Shown here piece by piece: positions 7,001 through 15,366 of a DNA stretch of 36,442 nucleotides. The notes below the pieces were generated by a model. It saw only the letters and a program-made list of their open reading frames with translations, made no database searches and had not been told where the DNA came from. Source of the DNA: Thermoplasmatales archaeon (GTDB lineage: Archaea; Thermoplasmatota; Thermoplasmata; Methanomassiliicoccales; Methanomethylophilaceae). Each line of letters begins with the position of its first letter. Position 1 is the first letter of the stretch. The translations under genes were made by a program, and so were the position numbers. Location: positions 1-36,442 of the forward strand of contig JAAYZC010000059.1 in NCBI GenBank assembly GCA_012515075.1. The letters run 5' to 3'.

Positions 7001-8398
7001 ATGCTCAAGGACGAGAACTTCGCCGATTGGTATGCCGACATAGTGGAGAAGGCCAACCTTTCGGACAAGAGGTACCCGATCAAGGGCATGAACGTTTGGA
7101 CGCCCTACGGGTGGAAGATAATGAGGCAGGTCGACACCTATATCCGCAGGGAGCTGGACAACACCGGCCACGATGAGGTGTGCTTCCCGCTTCTGATTCC
7201 AGAGACCGAGTTCAAGAAGGAGAAGGACCACATAAAAGGTTTCGATTCGGAGGTGTATTGGGTCACCCACGCCGGTCTGAACGAATTGGATGTCCGTCTG
7301 GTGGTTAGGCCGACATCGGAGACCGCCATGTACCCGATGTTCGCCCTTTGGATCAGATCCCATCAGGATCTTCCTCTGAAGGTCTATCAGATAGTCAACA
7401 CCTTCCGCTACGAGACCAAGCAGACCCGGTCGTTCATAAGGGTACGCGAGATTCATTTCTTCGAGTCGCACACCTGCCATGCCACCGAGGAGGAGGCCCA
7501 GGAGCAGGTGGAGGAGGACATACGGGTGCTCGCTAATATAATGAGCAAGCTCTGTCTGCCGTATTCGCTACTGAGACGCACAGAATGGGACAAGTTCCCG
7601 GGGGCCCACTACACCGTGGGTATAGACACGGCCATGCCCAACGGAAGGGCCCTGCAGATTGGGTCTATACACCACTACAGGACCAACTTCTCGGTGCCCT
7701 ACGGGATCACCTACGAGGACGGGGACGGAGAGCACAGGCACGTCCATCAGACCACATACGGGATGAGCGAACGCCTTCTGGGTGCGATGATAGGCGTCCA
7801 CGGTGACGACAAGGGCCTGGTTATACCTCCTGCGGTGGCGCCGTTCCAGGCGGTTGTGATACCCATACTGTCCAAGAAGAACGCGGAGGAGGTTTCCGAA
7901 GCGGCCAGGGGAATCGCCGACGCCCTTTCCAAAGCCGGCATCCGTGTGAAGCTCGATGACAGGGACGACCGCCCCGGCAGCAAGTACTACGACTGGGAGA
8001 TAAGGGGGGTGCCCCTGCGCCTCGAACTGGGCGCCCGCGACATCGAGAACGGAGTGGTCACCTTCGCGAGAAGAGACAACGGAGAGAAGGGCACGATAGC
8101 GCTGGACTCCCTGACGGAAGGGACGAGGCTGGTCCTCCGGGACATAGCCTTTTCCATGTACGAGAAGGCCTGGGAGGCCCAGAGGGCCTCGGTGCAGGAC
8201 ATAGGGTCCCTGGACGCCATACCCGAGAAAACCCTGAGGTTCGGATGGTGCGGATGCGAGGAGTGCGGGCACGCAATCGAGGACAGGTTCGAACTGAAGC
8301 TCCTGGGAACGCCGTATCCCGCGGAAGAGTACCAGGGGAGCTGCATAGTCTGCGGGAAACCCGCCAGCACCGTGGCCTACGCAGCCCGCTCAATGTGA
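7001..8398 (+). CDS. proS: Prolyl-tRNA synthetase (archaeal/eukaryotic type)
   Basis: A 465-residue class II aminoacyl-tRNA synthetase that charges tRNA-Pro. The catalytic core carries motif 2 (FRYETKQTRSFIRVREI) with the VRPTSET proline site, and motif 3 around YGMSERLLGA. An anticodon-binding domain follows (about residues 275-385), then the C-terminal zinc domain typical of the archaeal/eukaryotic type, with cysteines in WCGCEECG and CIVCGKP. It lacks the editing insertion of bacterial ProRS. AAGGAGTGA overlapping the prs stop is a strong ribosome site for ATG 7001. The 3' end overlaps the convergent DUF1638 gene by 9 bases. Confidence 0.94.
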   Translation: MLKDENFADWYADIVEKANLSDKRYPIKGMNVWTPYGWKIMRQVDTYIRRELDNTGHDEVCFPLLIPETEFKKEKDHIKGFDSEVYWVTHAGLNELDVRLVVRPTSETAMYPMFALWIRSHQDLPLKVYQIVNTFRYETKQTRSFIRVREIHFFESHTCHATEEEAQEQVEEDIRVLANIMSKLCLPYSLLRRTEWDKFPGAHYTVGIDTAMPNGRALQIGSIHHYRTNFSVPYGITYEDGDGEHRHVHQTTYGMSERLLGAMIGVHGDDKGLVIPPAVAPFQAVVIPILSKKNAEEVSEAARGIADALSKAGIRVKLDDRDDRPGSKYYDWEIRGVPLRLELGARDIENGVVTFARRDNGEKGTIALDSLTEGTRLVLRDIAFSMYEKAWEAQRASVQDIGSLDAIPEKTLRFGWCGCEECGHAIEDRFELKLLGTPYPAEEYQGSCIVCGKPASTVAYAARSM

Positions 8399-9214
8399 GC
8401 GCCCGCGGCCCCGGTCCAGCATGGCCTTGGAGGAGGCATACATGAGATCGGTGGGCTCCAGGGTGAGGTACTCCGGGTCCAGGCGCCTGATGCGGAATCC
8501 GAACTCGTCGGCGAACTCCCTGAGGGCCGCCCTGGACTCCTCCCCGTCTCCAAGTCCCGTGGGTATTTCCATCACGTCATGGTAGTCGCACATGTCGAAT
8601 ATCTGCTTCATGCGGGTGTAGTCCCCGCCCTCCACCCCTCTGAATATCTCGTTGGTGGAGAAGAAATCCCTCCATTTGGTGGCCATGGCGGGGGTGTAGT
8701 ACATCACACCCACGTTCTTCTTCTGCATCTCGTAGTACCTCTCGGTCCCGCCCAGGGCAACGCATATGCAATCATCGCAGATGCCGCCGCGGGAGTCCTT
8801 GAAGATGCAGACGGGCACGTCCAGGTGCTGGGAGCCCCAGGACTCCACATCCCGGTTGGCGTTGCCGCAGAGCCCGTAGTAAAGGGCTATGGCATCCACC
8901 TTCGACTGCATGAACAGCATGGTCTCCCTGAGCTCGTCTCTGAGGGTCTCGGGTTCGGCGTGAAGGCCCAGGTCCTTGGCCAGTACGACTATGTTGAAGC
9001 CATCCCGGGGCAAGGCCTCCATGCCGCTGGAGAATCCCCATTCGTCAACTGGCAGGAACTCCGTCCCGTTCCTCTCGAGCTTCCTCCTGAAATCCTCGGA
9101 AGAGCGGTTCTCCACGACGAAGAGCCTTCTGGGCTCGGCATCATTGGAAAGACTGTAGATGAGTTCGTCCTCAAGAATAGGGCAGAGGATCACGCCCAGG
9201 GTCCCTCGGGTCAT
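8390..9214 (-). CDS. DUF1638 family protein
   Basis: A 274-residue protein with the two conserved blocks of DUF1638: ALYYGLCGN (about residues 111-119) and CDDCICVALGGTERYYE (about residues 145-161), separated by the VPVCIFKD strand. The cysteine- and glycine-rich blocks suggest a metal or cofactor site. The family has no assigned activity; in methylotrophic methanogens its genes are often near corrinoid methyltransferases, but none is seen here. The open frame starts at 9295, but a TATA box at 9236-9243 lies 25 bases before ATG 9214 (MTRGTLG), which I take as the start. Confidence 0.78.
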   Translation of the reverse strand: MTRGTLGVILCPILEDELIYSLSNDAEPRRLFVVENRSSEDFRRKLERNGTEFLPVDEWGFSSGMEALPRDGFNIVVLAKDLGLHAEPETLRDELRETMLFMQSKVDAIALYYGLCGNANRDVESWGSQHLDVPVCIFKDSRGGICDDCICVALGGTERYYEMQKKNVGVMYYTPAMATKWRDFFSTNEIFRGVEGGDYTRMKQIFDMCDYHDVMEIPTGLGDGEESRAALREFADEFGFRIRRLDPEYLTLEPTDLMYASSKAMLDRGRGRSH

Positions 9215-9235
9215 GTTCTTCAATCTCCGAGGCAG

Positions 9236-9243
9236 GATATAAT
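9236..9243 (-). promoter_or_regulatory. TATA box of DUF1638 gene
   Basis: ATTATATC on the minus strand, centred about 25 bases upstream of ATG 9214. It rules out the longer reading frame as the translated product and predicts a leaderless mRNA. Confidence 0.6.
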
Positions 9244-9292
9244 GGGTTTCTGCCTTTGCCCAGGCTGCCCGGTGATGTTCGGACGGACGGAA

Positions 9293-9300
9293 CATTTTAA
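9293..9300 (+). promoter_or_regulatory. TATA box of trmI
   Basis: CATTTTAA centred about 28 bases before ATG 9325, predicting a leaderless or nearly leaderless transcript. Confidence 0.5.
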
Positions 9301-9324
9301 CAGGTCCAAGGCATCAGCAGGAAC

Positions 9325-10092
9325 ATGTCCTTCCAAGAGAACGAGACCATCTATCTTCTGGATCAGTCGGGAAAGAGACACTGGCTCAGATTGGCCCACG
9401 GTATGCTGAAGATCCCCTCCATGGGTATACTCGACGGATCGCGTCTGATGGACCTGGACGACGGCTCCCGTATCGATCTGGCCGGGAGGGCCTACACCAT
9501 CTTCCGTCCCGGGACGGCCGAACTCATGGAGTCCCTGGACAGAGGCGCCCAGATAATCACATCCAAGGACGCCGCGACGATAATCATGAACTGCGACATA
9601 CGCTGCGGGAAAACCGTGCTGGAGGTCGGGGCGGGGTCGGGCGGTCTCACCACGGCGCTGCTTTCCGCTGTGGCACCGAGCGGGCATGTGCACACGGTGG
9701 AGATGAGGGAGGACAACGTCCAGCGGGCCCTGAAGAACATAAAGCGCACGGGACTCGACAGATGCTGGAGCCATACGATAGGGGACGCGAAGGAGGTGTC
9801 CCCCGACATCACGGCCGATGTGCTTACGATGGACATGCCCGACCCCTGGCTGGCCATGGACAACCTGCTTCCCCGTCTCCGTGCCGGCGGAAGGATATGC
9901 GTCTACGTTCCCAACACGAACCAGGCCGAGTCCGCGGTTATCGCGCTGAGGGAGAGGGGGGCCGCGGAGGTCCATGCCCTGGAGAACATACAGCGCGGGC
10001 TGGAGGTGCACCCCGGAGGGGTGAGGCCGTCCTTCGATACGCTGGGTCACACCGGGTACCTAATCTTCGCCAGGAAGAGATCTCAGGATTGA
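9325..10092 (+). CDS. trmI: tRNA (adenine-N1)-methyltransferase, TrmI family
   Basis: A 255-residue SAM-dependent methyltransferase of the TrmI/Trm61 family, which makes m1A at position 57/58 of the tRNA T loop and works as a homotetramer. An N-terminal beta domain (residues 1-75) precedes the family segment RGAQIITSKDAATIIM, the SAM-binding motif VLEVGAGSGGL at 98-108, and the DMPDPW catalytic-pocket motif at about residue 170. Length fits the archaeal family. It stands alone, 50 bases upstream of purS, which has its own TATA box. Confidence 0.9.
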   Translation: MSFQENETIYLLDQSGKRHWLRLAHGMLKIPSMGILDGSRLMDLDDGSRIDLAGRAYTIFRPGTAELMESLDRGAQIITSKDAATIIMNCDIRCGKTVLEVGAGSGGLTTALLSAVAPSGHVHTVEMREDNVQRALKNIKRTGLDRCWSHTIGDAKEVSPDITADVLTMDMPDPWLAMDNLLPRLRAGGRICVYVPNTNQAESAVIALRERGAAEVHALENIQRGLEVHPGGVRPSFDTLGHTGYLIFARKRSQD

Positions 10093-10095
10093 CGT

Positions 10096-10125
10096 CCCCG
10101 TACATTGGAACCTTTAATTACGGGG
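10096..10125 (+). promoter_or_regulatory. purS promoter with inverted arms around the TATA box
   Basis: The TATA-like TTTAATTA (10113-10120) lies 26 bases before the purS ATG. A perfect 7-base inverted repeat, CCCCGTA (10096-10102) and TACGGGG (10119-10125), brackets it. The downstream arm directly abuts the TATA box, as the related ACGGGG does at prs. It could be a repressor operator or, as RNA, a weak hairpin ending trmI. Confidence 0.55.
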
Positions 10126-10142
10126 TAGCGATACTTCCATCA

Positions 10143-10382
10143 ATGGCAGCTGTGGAGATAAGAATAGAACTCAAGAAAGGCGTGGCCGATCCTGAGGGCG
10201 GCAACACGAAGAAGACCCTGGAGTCCCTGGGCTTCCTCGGAGTCAAGAGCGTAAGGTCTGTGAAGGTCTTCGAGATGGAGCTGGAGATGGATCCGGAGGC
10301 GGCCAGGGTGGCCGCCGATGACATGTGCAGGAAGCTCCTGGCGAATCCGGTCATACAGAACTACTCCATCACGGTGAGATGA
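10143..10382 (+). CDS. purS: Phosphoribosylformylglycinamidine synthase subunit PurS
   Basis: A 79-residue small subunit of FGAM synthase. It shows the family pattern: an N-terminal strand (VEIRIELKKGVADPEG), the helix KKTLESLGF, the LGVKSVRSVKVFE strand, and a C-terminal LLANPVIQNYSI. PurS bridges the synthetase (PurL) and glutaminase (PurQ) subunits, whose genes follow immediately. The open frame runs far upstream through trmI, but TATA spacing and family length fix ATG 10143. It begins the purS-purL-purQ operon. Confidence 0.93.
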   Translation: MAAVEIRIELKKGVADPEGGNTKKTLESLGFLGVKSVRSVKVFEMELEMDPEAARVAADDMCRKLLANPVIQNYSITVR

Positions 10383-10386
10383 GAAA

Positions 10387-12723
10387 ATGGCCGCCCACAG
10401 GCTGATGAAGGCCCGCGATGTTCCGTTCCCTCTTGTCGACATCGACATACTGGACGCCGCGGACGAAGAGCTGATGCAGATATCATCCGACATGGGTCTT
10501 AACCTGTCCCTGGACGAGATGAAGACGGTGAGGGAGTACTTCAAAGCGGAGGGCAGGACGTCCACCGATGTGGAGCTGCAGGCGATAGGTCAGGCATGGA
10601 GCGAGCACTGCTGCTATAAGAGCTCGAAACCAATACTCAAGGAGTTCGTATTCTCCATCGCCCGCTCGGACATCCTGTCGAAGGGTGACGCCGGCGTCAT
10701 GGTTTTCGATGACGAATACGGCTACGCGCTGAGGATAGAGAGTCACAATCATCCCTCCGCGATAGAGCCTTACGGCGGAGCGGCCACGGGGATAGGGGGA
10801 ATATTAAGGGATGTCATATGCATGGGGGCCCAGCCCATAGGGCTCGCGGATCCCCTGTGCTTCGGCCCCCTGGACTACGACGGGGAGCTGCCCCCGGGCA
10901 CAAAGCACCCCCGTTACCTCGCCAACGGCGTGGTGTCCGGCATCAGGGATTACGGTAACCGCGTGGGCATACCGACGATAACCGGCGGCTTCTTCTTCGA
11001 CGAGAGATACGTGGGCAACTGCCTGGTCAACGTGGCGTGTCTGGGCATCGTGAAGAGGGAGGACCTGGCGGTCAACCACGCAGGCGGACCCGGAGAGGTG
11101 ATGATACTCCTGGGAGGTCGCACCGGGAGGGACGGCATACACGGGGTGAACTTTGCATCTGCGGACCTGACATCCACATCCGAAGAGGATTCCAGGGGAG
11201 CGGTGCAGCTCGGCGATCCGATAACCAAGGAGCCGCTGATGCATGCATGCCTCGAGGTCAACTCCCAGCATCTTATAACGGGGATGAAGGACCTCGGCGG
11301 AGGAGGGCTGAGCTGCGTAGTCGACGAGATGGCCCTGGATGGCGGATGCGGGGCAGACATAGAGCTGGAGAAGGTCCCTTTGAAGGAGGAGGGGCTGGCA
11401 CCCTGGGAGATATGGGTCTCCGAGTCCCAGGAACGCATGATGGTGACCGCCAAACCCGAGAACGTTACGAAGATACTGGAGATATTCGACTCCTGGGACG
11501 TTCTTGCGACCCCGATAGGGACCACAACGGAAGTCCCTCGCACCCGTCTCTTCTGGGGAGGGGAGGTCATATTCGACATGGACCTGAAGTTCCTGACCGT
11601 CGGCCCGGTTTACAACCGGCCCTATGTGCTGCCTGAGGTCTCATCCAAGGAGAAGGAGGTCTTCCCGGACCTCCCTTCCGACAACGAGGTGATACTCACG
11701 CTGCTCTCCGATCTGAACGTGGCCTCCAAGGAGTGGGCCATAAGACAGTACGATCACGAGGTCAGGGCCTCCACCATCGTACGTCCGATGGTGGGCAGGC
11801 TCAACAGGACCGGGCCCGGCGACGCCTCCGTCCTCATGCCCGTTCCCGGAAGGTACAAGGGTCTGGCGGCCGCCATCGGCTGCAACCCGTGGTTCACGGC
11901 GGCGGACCCGTACAAGGGCGGGAAGGCCGCGATAGACGAGGCCTGCCGCAACCTGGTCGCCGTTGGAGCAAGGCCCAACGCCCTTACGGACTGTCTTAAC
12001 TTCGGCAATCCGGAGAAGCCCGAAAGGCTGGGTGAATTCAGGGAGGCCGTGAGGGGGATCGGGGAGCTCGCCTCGGCCTTGAGGATACCCATTCCCTCGG
12101 GCAATGTCAGCCTTTACAACGAGGCCCCCGGCGGGGTGTTCATCCTGCCAACCCCCATGGTGATGGGATGCGGGCTCATAGACGATTTCAGGAAATCCGT
12201 AACAGCGGATATCAAGGAGGAGGGGAACCTCCTCTTCCTCATCGGAGAGACGAAGGACGAGATGGGGGCATCCCTCCTGTTCCGGAAGTACGGAGGCCGT
12301 GAGGGGGCAGTGCCCGATGTGGACGCCAAGGCCCTTAGGACGCTATCGGAAAGATTGCTGGACGCAATGAACGGAAGGCTGGTACGCTCCTGCCACGACT
12401 GCTCCGACGGAGGACTGGCCGTGGCGACAGCCGAGATGTGCATCTCGGGAGGCATAGGCGCGAGGTTGGACCTCTCCGGGATGGGGGACATCGGCATACT
12501 CAGGAAGCTCTACTCCGAGAGCAACACCCGCTGGATAGCGGAGGTCAGGGAGTCTGACGCTGAGCAGTTCAGCAGTCTTCTGGGCAACGGGGCCGTTTGC
12601 ATAGGAAGGACAGGAGGGGACAGCCTCCTAATCCCGGAGGCCTCGGTGGACCTCAGCGTAGGTGACCTCAGGAAGGCCTGGAGCGACCCCATATGGAAGA
12701 TAATGGGAGGTGTCAAGGAATGA
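10387..12723 (+). CDS. purL: Phosphoribosylformylglycinamidine synthase subunit PurL
   Basis: A 778-residue synthetase subunit that converts FGAR, ATP and ammonia to FGAM in purine synthesis. It is a small-type PurL that needs PurS and PurQ. Signatures include WSEHCCYKSSKP at about residues 71-82, SHNHPSAIEPYGGAATGIGG at about 118-137, DLGGGGLSC in the first half, and NVSLYNE and HDCSDGGLAV in the second half. GGTGA inside the end of purS lies 9 bases before ATG 10387. A later ATG at 10405 is possible. Its stop overlaps the purQ start (ATGA). Confidence 0.95.
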   Translation: MAAHRLMKARDVPFPLVDIDILDAADEELMQISSDMGLNLSLDEMKTVREYFKAEGRTSTDVELQAIGQAWSEHCCYKSSKPILKEFVFSIARSDILSKGDAGVMVFDDEYGYALRIESHNHPSAIEPYGGAATGIGGILRDVICMGAQPIGLADPLCFGPLDYDGELPPGTKHPRYLANGVVSGIRDYGNRVGIPTITGGFFFDERYVGNCLVNVACLGIVKREDLAVNHAGGPGEVMILLGGRTGRDGIHGVNFASADLTSTSEEDSRGAVQLGDPITKEPLMHACLEVNSQHLITGMKDLGGGGLSCVVDEMALDGGCGADIELEKVPLKEEGLAPWEIWVSESQERMMVTAKPENVTKILEIFDSWDVLATPIGTTTEVPRTRLFWGGEVIFDMDLKFLTVGPVYNRPYVLPEVSSKEKEVFPDLPSDNEVILTLLSDLNVASKEWAIRQYDHEVRASTIVRPMVGRLNRTGPGDASVLMPVPGRYKGLAAAIGCNPWFTAADPYKGGKAAIDEACRNLVAVGARPNALTDCLNFGNPEKPERLGEFREAVRGIGELASALRIPIPSGNVSLYNEAPGGVFILPTPMVMGCGLIDDFRKSVTADIKEEGNLLFLIGETKDEMGASLLFRKYGGREGAVPDVDAKALRTLSERLLDAMNGRLVRSCHDCSDGGLAVATAEMCISGGIGARLDLSGMGDIGILRKLYSESNTRWIAEVRESDAEQFSSLLGNGAVCIGRTGGDSLLIPEASVDLSVGDLRKAWSDPIWKIMGGVKE

Positions 12724-13535
12724 AGCCGGAGGACATCAAGGTCTGCGTTCTCAGGATAGAGGGGACCAACTGCGAGGATGAGATGGCGGAGGCATTCCGC
12801 ATGGTAGGTGCGACACCCGAGAAGGTGCATCTCAAACAGCTGGCGAAACTCTCCCCTTCGGACACCAGACGTAATCTGGAAGACTACGACATACTGGCGC
12901 TGCCGGGCGGCTTCTCCGCCGGAGACTACGTCCGTGCGGGAGCGATATTCGCCGCCCGCATAAAGGCCGCCGTGGGCCACGAGATAAAGGCTTTCGACGA
13001 GTCCGACAAACCCATGCTGGGAGTGTGCAACGGATTCCAGGTTCTGGTGGAGCTCGGGCTGCTGCCCGCGATCGAAACCACCATGACGTCGGTTCCTACC
13101 GCGGCCCTTTACAACAACGACTCTGGGAGATTTGAATGCCGGCCCACCCTGCTCAGGAACGACAACCGCAGGAACTGCACATTCACCTCCGACATACCTA
13201 GGAAGAAGGTGCTGATGTTCCCCTCCGCCCACGGAGAGGGGAAGCTCATGAGCATGGATGCGGATTTCGTGTGGAAGCTCGAGGACAATGACCAGATAGT
13301 GTTCAGATACACGGGGGAGGACGGGGAGGAACCCGAATACCCCTGGAACCCTAACGGATCGGTTTCGGACATAGCCGGGATATGCAACAGTTCGGGCAAC
13401 GTGCTGGGGCTGATGCCCCACCCGGAGCGTGCGATGACCAGGTTCACCCACCCCGACTGGACCCGGGGGTACGATACCGAGGAAGGGGACGGAAGGGCCG
13501 TGTTCACCTCGGTGATCAATAACCTGCTGGGATGA
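12720..13535 (+). CDS. purQ: Phosphoribosylformylglycinamidine synthase subunit PurQ
   Basis: A 271-residue class I glutamine amidotransferase that releases ammonia from glutamine for PurL. It has LPGGFSAGDYVRAGAI (about residues 61-76), the catalytic cysteine in GVCNGFQ (Cys103), and a His-Glu pair in MPHPERAM (about residue 240). GGAGGTG lies seven bases before ATG 12720, and the start overlaps the purL stop. An in-frame ATG 27 bases earlier lies inside purL and is less likely. The gene ends directly against the convergent riboflavin kinase gene with no gap. Confidence 0.95.
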   Translation: MKPEDIKVCVLRIEGTNCEDEMAEAFRMVGATPEKVHLKQLAKLSPSDTRRNLEDYDILALPGGFSAGDYVRAGAIFAARIKAAVGHEIKAFDESDKPMLGVCNGFQVLVELGLLPAIETTMTSVPTAALYNNDSGRFECRPTLLRNDNRRNCTFTSDIPRKKVLMFPSAHGEGKLMSMDADFVWKLEDNDQIVFRYTGEDGEEPEYPWNPNGSVSDIAGICNSSGNVLGLMPHPERAMTRFTHPDWTRGYDTEEGDGRAVFTSVINNLLG

Positions 13536-14192
13536 TCAGACCTCGACCCTTACTTCGACGCGGTCGCCGTCGCCGATGCTGAGAGTGCGTCTCAGATGGT
13601 ACTGGCAGACGATCTCGATTATGTCCTGGTAGTGGGACCTCTCGGGTATGACTATCGCGCAGTCTATGTTCCGGATCTTCGCCTTGTAGGCGATGACGTC
13701 CCCGAAGCTCCTGCCATCGCTGGTGAAGCCGCTGACCGTATGTCCGGAAGTGCCCTTGATGACCTCGAGCTTCCCGATATCCTCCTTGTCCACCTTTATG
13801 TTCAACGTCCCTTCGAACGGCGAGAATCCCAGTTTGTCTTTGAACTGGTCCATGTAGGGCCTCTGGCAGATGTAGTATCCGCCTTCCCCCATGCCAGTTA
13901 CTATGGTCCCGTGAATCGTCACGTGGTCCGTGAGCTCGAATATGCGACGGTATTCGGTATAGACCTTCTTGAGTTCCTCCACTCCTTTCTGCGTCAGCTT
14001 TATGCGCTGTCTCCTGGCGCCGAGATCCCGCACTATGTACTTCTCTTCGAGAAGCTCCAATATCCTCTTCGATGCGGATTGCTGACTCATGTCAAGGGCC
14101 TCTCCCAGCTCACGGGATGAGACCGCTATGTAATCATCCATTCCTCCCAAGAGGGCTATCTTCCTCAGCGCGAAGGCGTATTTCTCGTCCAT
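13536..14192 (-). CDS. ribK: CTP-dependent riboflavin kinase with N-terminal winged helix
   Basis: A 218-residue archaeal riboflavin kinase (DUF120 family), which makes FMN using CTP instead of ATP. The C-terminal kinase domain (about residues 90-218) shows GMGEGGYYICQRPYMDQF, LGFSPFEGTLNIKVD and a C-terminal VEVRVEV strand. The N-terminal 90 residues form a winged-helix domain (SSRELGEALDMSQQSASKRI), so the protein may also regulate transcription in response to flavin, as proposed for RbkR-type fusions. The start is set at ATG 14192 because a TATA box lies 24 bases upstream; the longer frame begins inside unrelated sequence. Confidence 0.9.
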   Translation of the reverse strand: MDEKYAFALRKIALLGGMDDYIAVSSRELGEALDMSQQSASKRILELLEEKYIVRDLGARRQRIKLTQKGVEELKKVYTEYRRIFELTDHVTIHGTIVTGMGEGGYYICQRPYMDQFKDKLGFSPFEGTLNIKVDKEDIGKLEVIKGTSGHTVSGFTSDGRSFGDVIAYKAKIRNIDCAIVIPERSHYQDIIEIVCQYHLRRTLSIGDGDRVEVRVEV

Positions 14193-14212
14193 CAACCCAT
14201 GATGTTGTTGCT

Positions 14213-14220
14213 GAATAAAA
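14213..14220 (-). promoter_or_regulatory. TATA box of ribK
   Basis: TTTTATTC on the minus strand, centred about 24 bases upstream of ATG 14192 and predicting a leaderless mRNA. Confidence 0.6.
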
Positions 14221-14269
14221 AAGCTTATCGTTTCTTGGTATCGTCCAGGAAAATGGTTAAACAGGAATG

Positions 14270-14298
14270 CTTCCGGACGGGACTGGCCCGTCCGGAAG
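14270..14298 (-). terminator. 12-bp stem-loop ending the membrane-protein operon
   Basis: A perfect 12-base inverted repeat, CTTCCGGACGGG and CCCGTCCGGAAG, with loop ACTGG. On the minus strand it begins 14 bases after the stop of the small membrane protein gene and is followed by GCATTCCTGTTT. The position and the following T-rich stretch suggest a transcription end or an mRNA-stabilising 3' hairpin. The same GCATTCCT follows the hairpin at 34248-34264. Confidence 0.6.
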
Positions 14299-14311
14299 GG
14301 AAAAGATCGAT

Positions 14312-14677
14312 TCAGTTCCTGTCGGCCGTTATCCAGCGCTTCGTGTTGGGGCACGCGGCAACCAGTATCAGGATGACGGATATCAGGACCAGCAGGGCTC
14401 CGAGATAGAGTTCGAAGGAACCCAGTACGGTCACTGCAACGGTCACGCCCGCGCACAGAAACGTCATCAGCATAAGGGTGTCCCAGGTCCAGGGCCCTCC
14501 GGACCTGAACGCGCCTGCGACGGCGAAGAACAAAACTGCCGCCAGCATGCACAGACCCATATTAACGACCGCTTCGGTCTCGGGTGCGAAACCCAGCACC
14601 ATCCCCACGATGCATATCACACCGCCCAGCATGCCCAGCATGCCCGCGGTTTTAACTTTGCCCGGTATATCTCTCAT
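14312..14677 (-). CDS. Small four-helix membrane protein, function unknown
   Basis: A 121-residue protein with four predicted membrane segments: about residues 10-30 (MLGMLGGVICIVGMVLGF), 37-55 (MGLCMLAAVLFFAVAGAF), 64-84 (MLMTFLCAGVTVAVTVLGSF) and 87-108 (YLGALLVLISVILILVAAC). The tail is short and basic (NTKRWITADRN). I do not recognise a family. It starts 19 bases after the stop of the preceding membrane protein gene, with GGAAGG before ATG 14677, so the two are co-expressed and may form one complex. The open frame extends further upstream into the preceding gene, but the SD supports 14677. Confidence 0.7.
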   Translation of the reverse strand: MRDIPGKVKTAGMLGMLGGVICIVGMVLGFAPETEAVVNMGLCMLAAVLFFAVAGAFRSGGPWTWDTLMLMTFLCAGVTVAVTVLGSFELYLGALLVLISVILILVAACPNTKRWITADRN

Positions 14678-14696
14678 TTCAAAACCTTCCAATACA

Positions 14697-15266
14697 TCAG
14701 TCCAGCGCCATCTTGGCGGACTGGACAATTATCCAAAGACATCCTATAAGGAACGCCGCGGCCGACCAAGAGGCGGAGGGCGTGGTCGCGACGAATGTCG
14801 CTGCGGCTATTATGCATATCACGGAGAAACCGGCGGGCAGGACCTTGCCGTCCTTCCAATCACCGAAGGCCATGGCGACCAGGGCCGCCAGGACCAGGAA
14901 CCCGAGCATCACGACGCAGAACATGTGGAGGCTGTCGTTTCCAGGCTCCTTGACGAATATTCCTGTCAGAAGCAGGAAGACGCCTGCGATCGCCAGCAGG
15001 AGGCCGGAAGTCATTACCCCGGGGTTCTTCCTAGCGAGCGCGTGTCCCAGCCCGAAAGCCGCCATCAGAACGCCGCATATCATGCAGGCGTAGTTGAAGT
15101 AGAACCTGGCATCCGTGGAGGACACTCCCAGTTCATAGAGGGAGTCCTTCCCGAAGACCCAGGATGTATCGGTGGAGGCCGCGATTATCCACGCGGCTAC
15201 GAACAACACAACGCCGACAATCCCCAGCAGGGCGAACGAGGCGTTATGTTTATTGGTCTCAATCAT
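14697..15266 (-). CDS. Six-helix membrane protein, DUF998-like
   Basis: A 189-residue protein with about six membrane segments: FALLGIVGVVLFVAAWIIAA near the N-terminus, YACMICGVLMAAFGLGHAL, VMTSGLLLAIAGVFLLLTGI, HMFCVVMLGFLVLAALVAMA, VLPAGFSVICIIAAATFVA, and WSAAAFLIGCLWIIVQSA. An extracytoplasmic loop carries WVFGKDSLYELGVSS. The layout resembles DUF998-type membrane proteins, which have no firm function; the assignment is tentative. A TATA box at 15291-15298 lies 28 bases before ATG 15266, favouring it over the ATG at 15281. It is the first gene of a two-gene operon. Confidence 0.68.
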   Translation of the reverse strand: MIETNKHNASFALLGIVGVVLFVAAWIIAASTDTSWVFGKDSLYELGVSSTDARFYFNYACMICGVLMAAFGLGHALARKNPGVMTSGLLLAIAGVFLLLTGIFVKEPGNDSLHMFCVVMLGFLVLAALVAMAFGDWKDGKVLPAGFSVICIIAAATFVATTPSASWSAAAFLIGCLWIIVQSAKMALD

Positions 15267-15282
15267 GCGGGGTAAACCCACG

Positions 15283-15299
15283 TTTTATTAGTTTATACT
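15283..15299. promoter_or_regulatory. Divergent promoter region, DUF998-like gene / GPN GTPase
   Basis: An AT-rich stretch (TTTTATTAGTTTATACTT). On the minus strand GTATAAAC is centred about 28 bases before ATG 15266. On the plus strand TTTATACT could drive the GPN GTPase gene with a leader of about 45 bases that includes its GGGAGAG ribosome site. Confidence 0.5.
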
Positions 15300-15366
15300 T
15301 TCGTCCAGCGCGTGGGTGCAAAGCAAAGAAGTTTAGGTCTGGAGAGGATATGGTCGGGAGAGCACA

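Noticed and set aside
14193-14552. N-terminal extension of riboflavin kinase
   Set aside because: The extension crosses a 12-bp hairpin and the ribK TATA box, and is Arg-rich with no family similarity.
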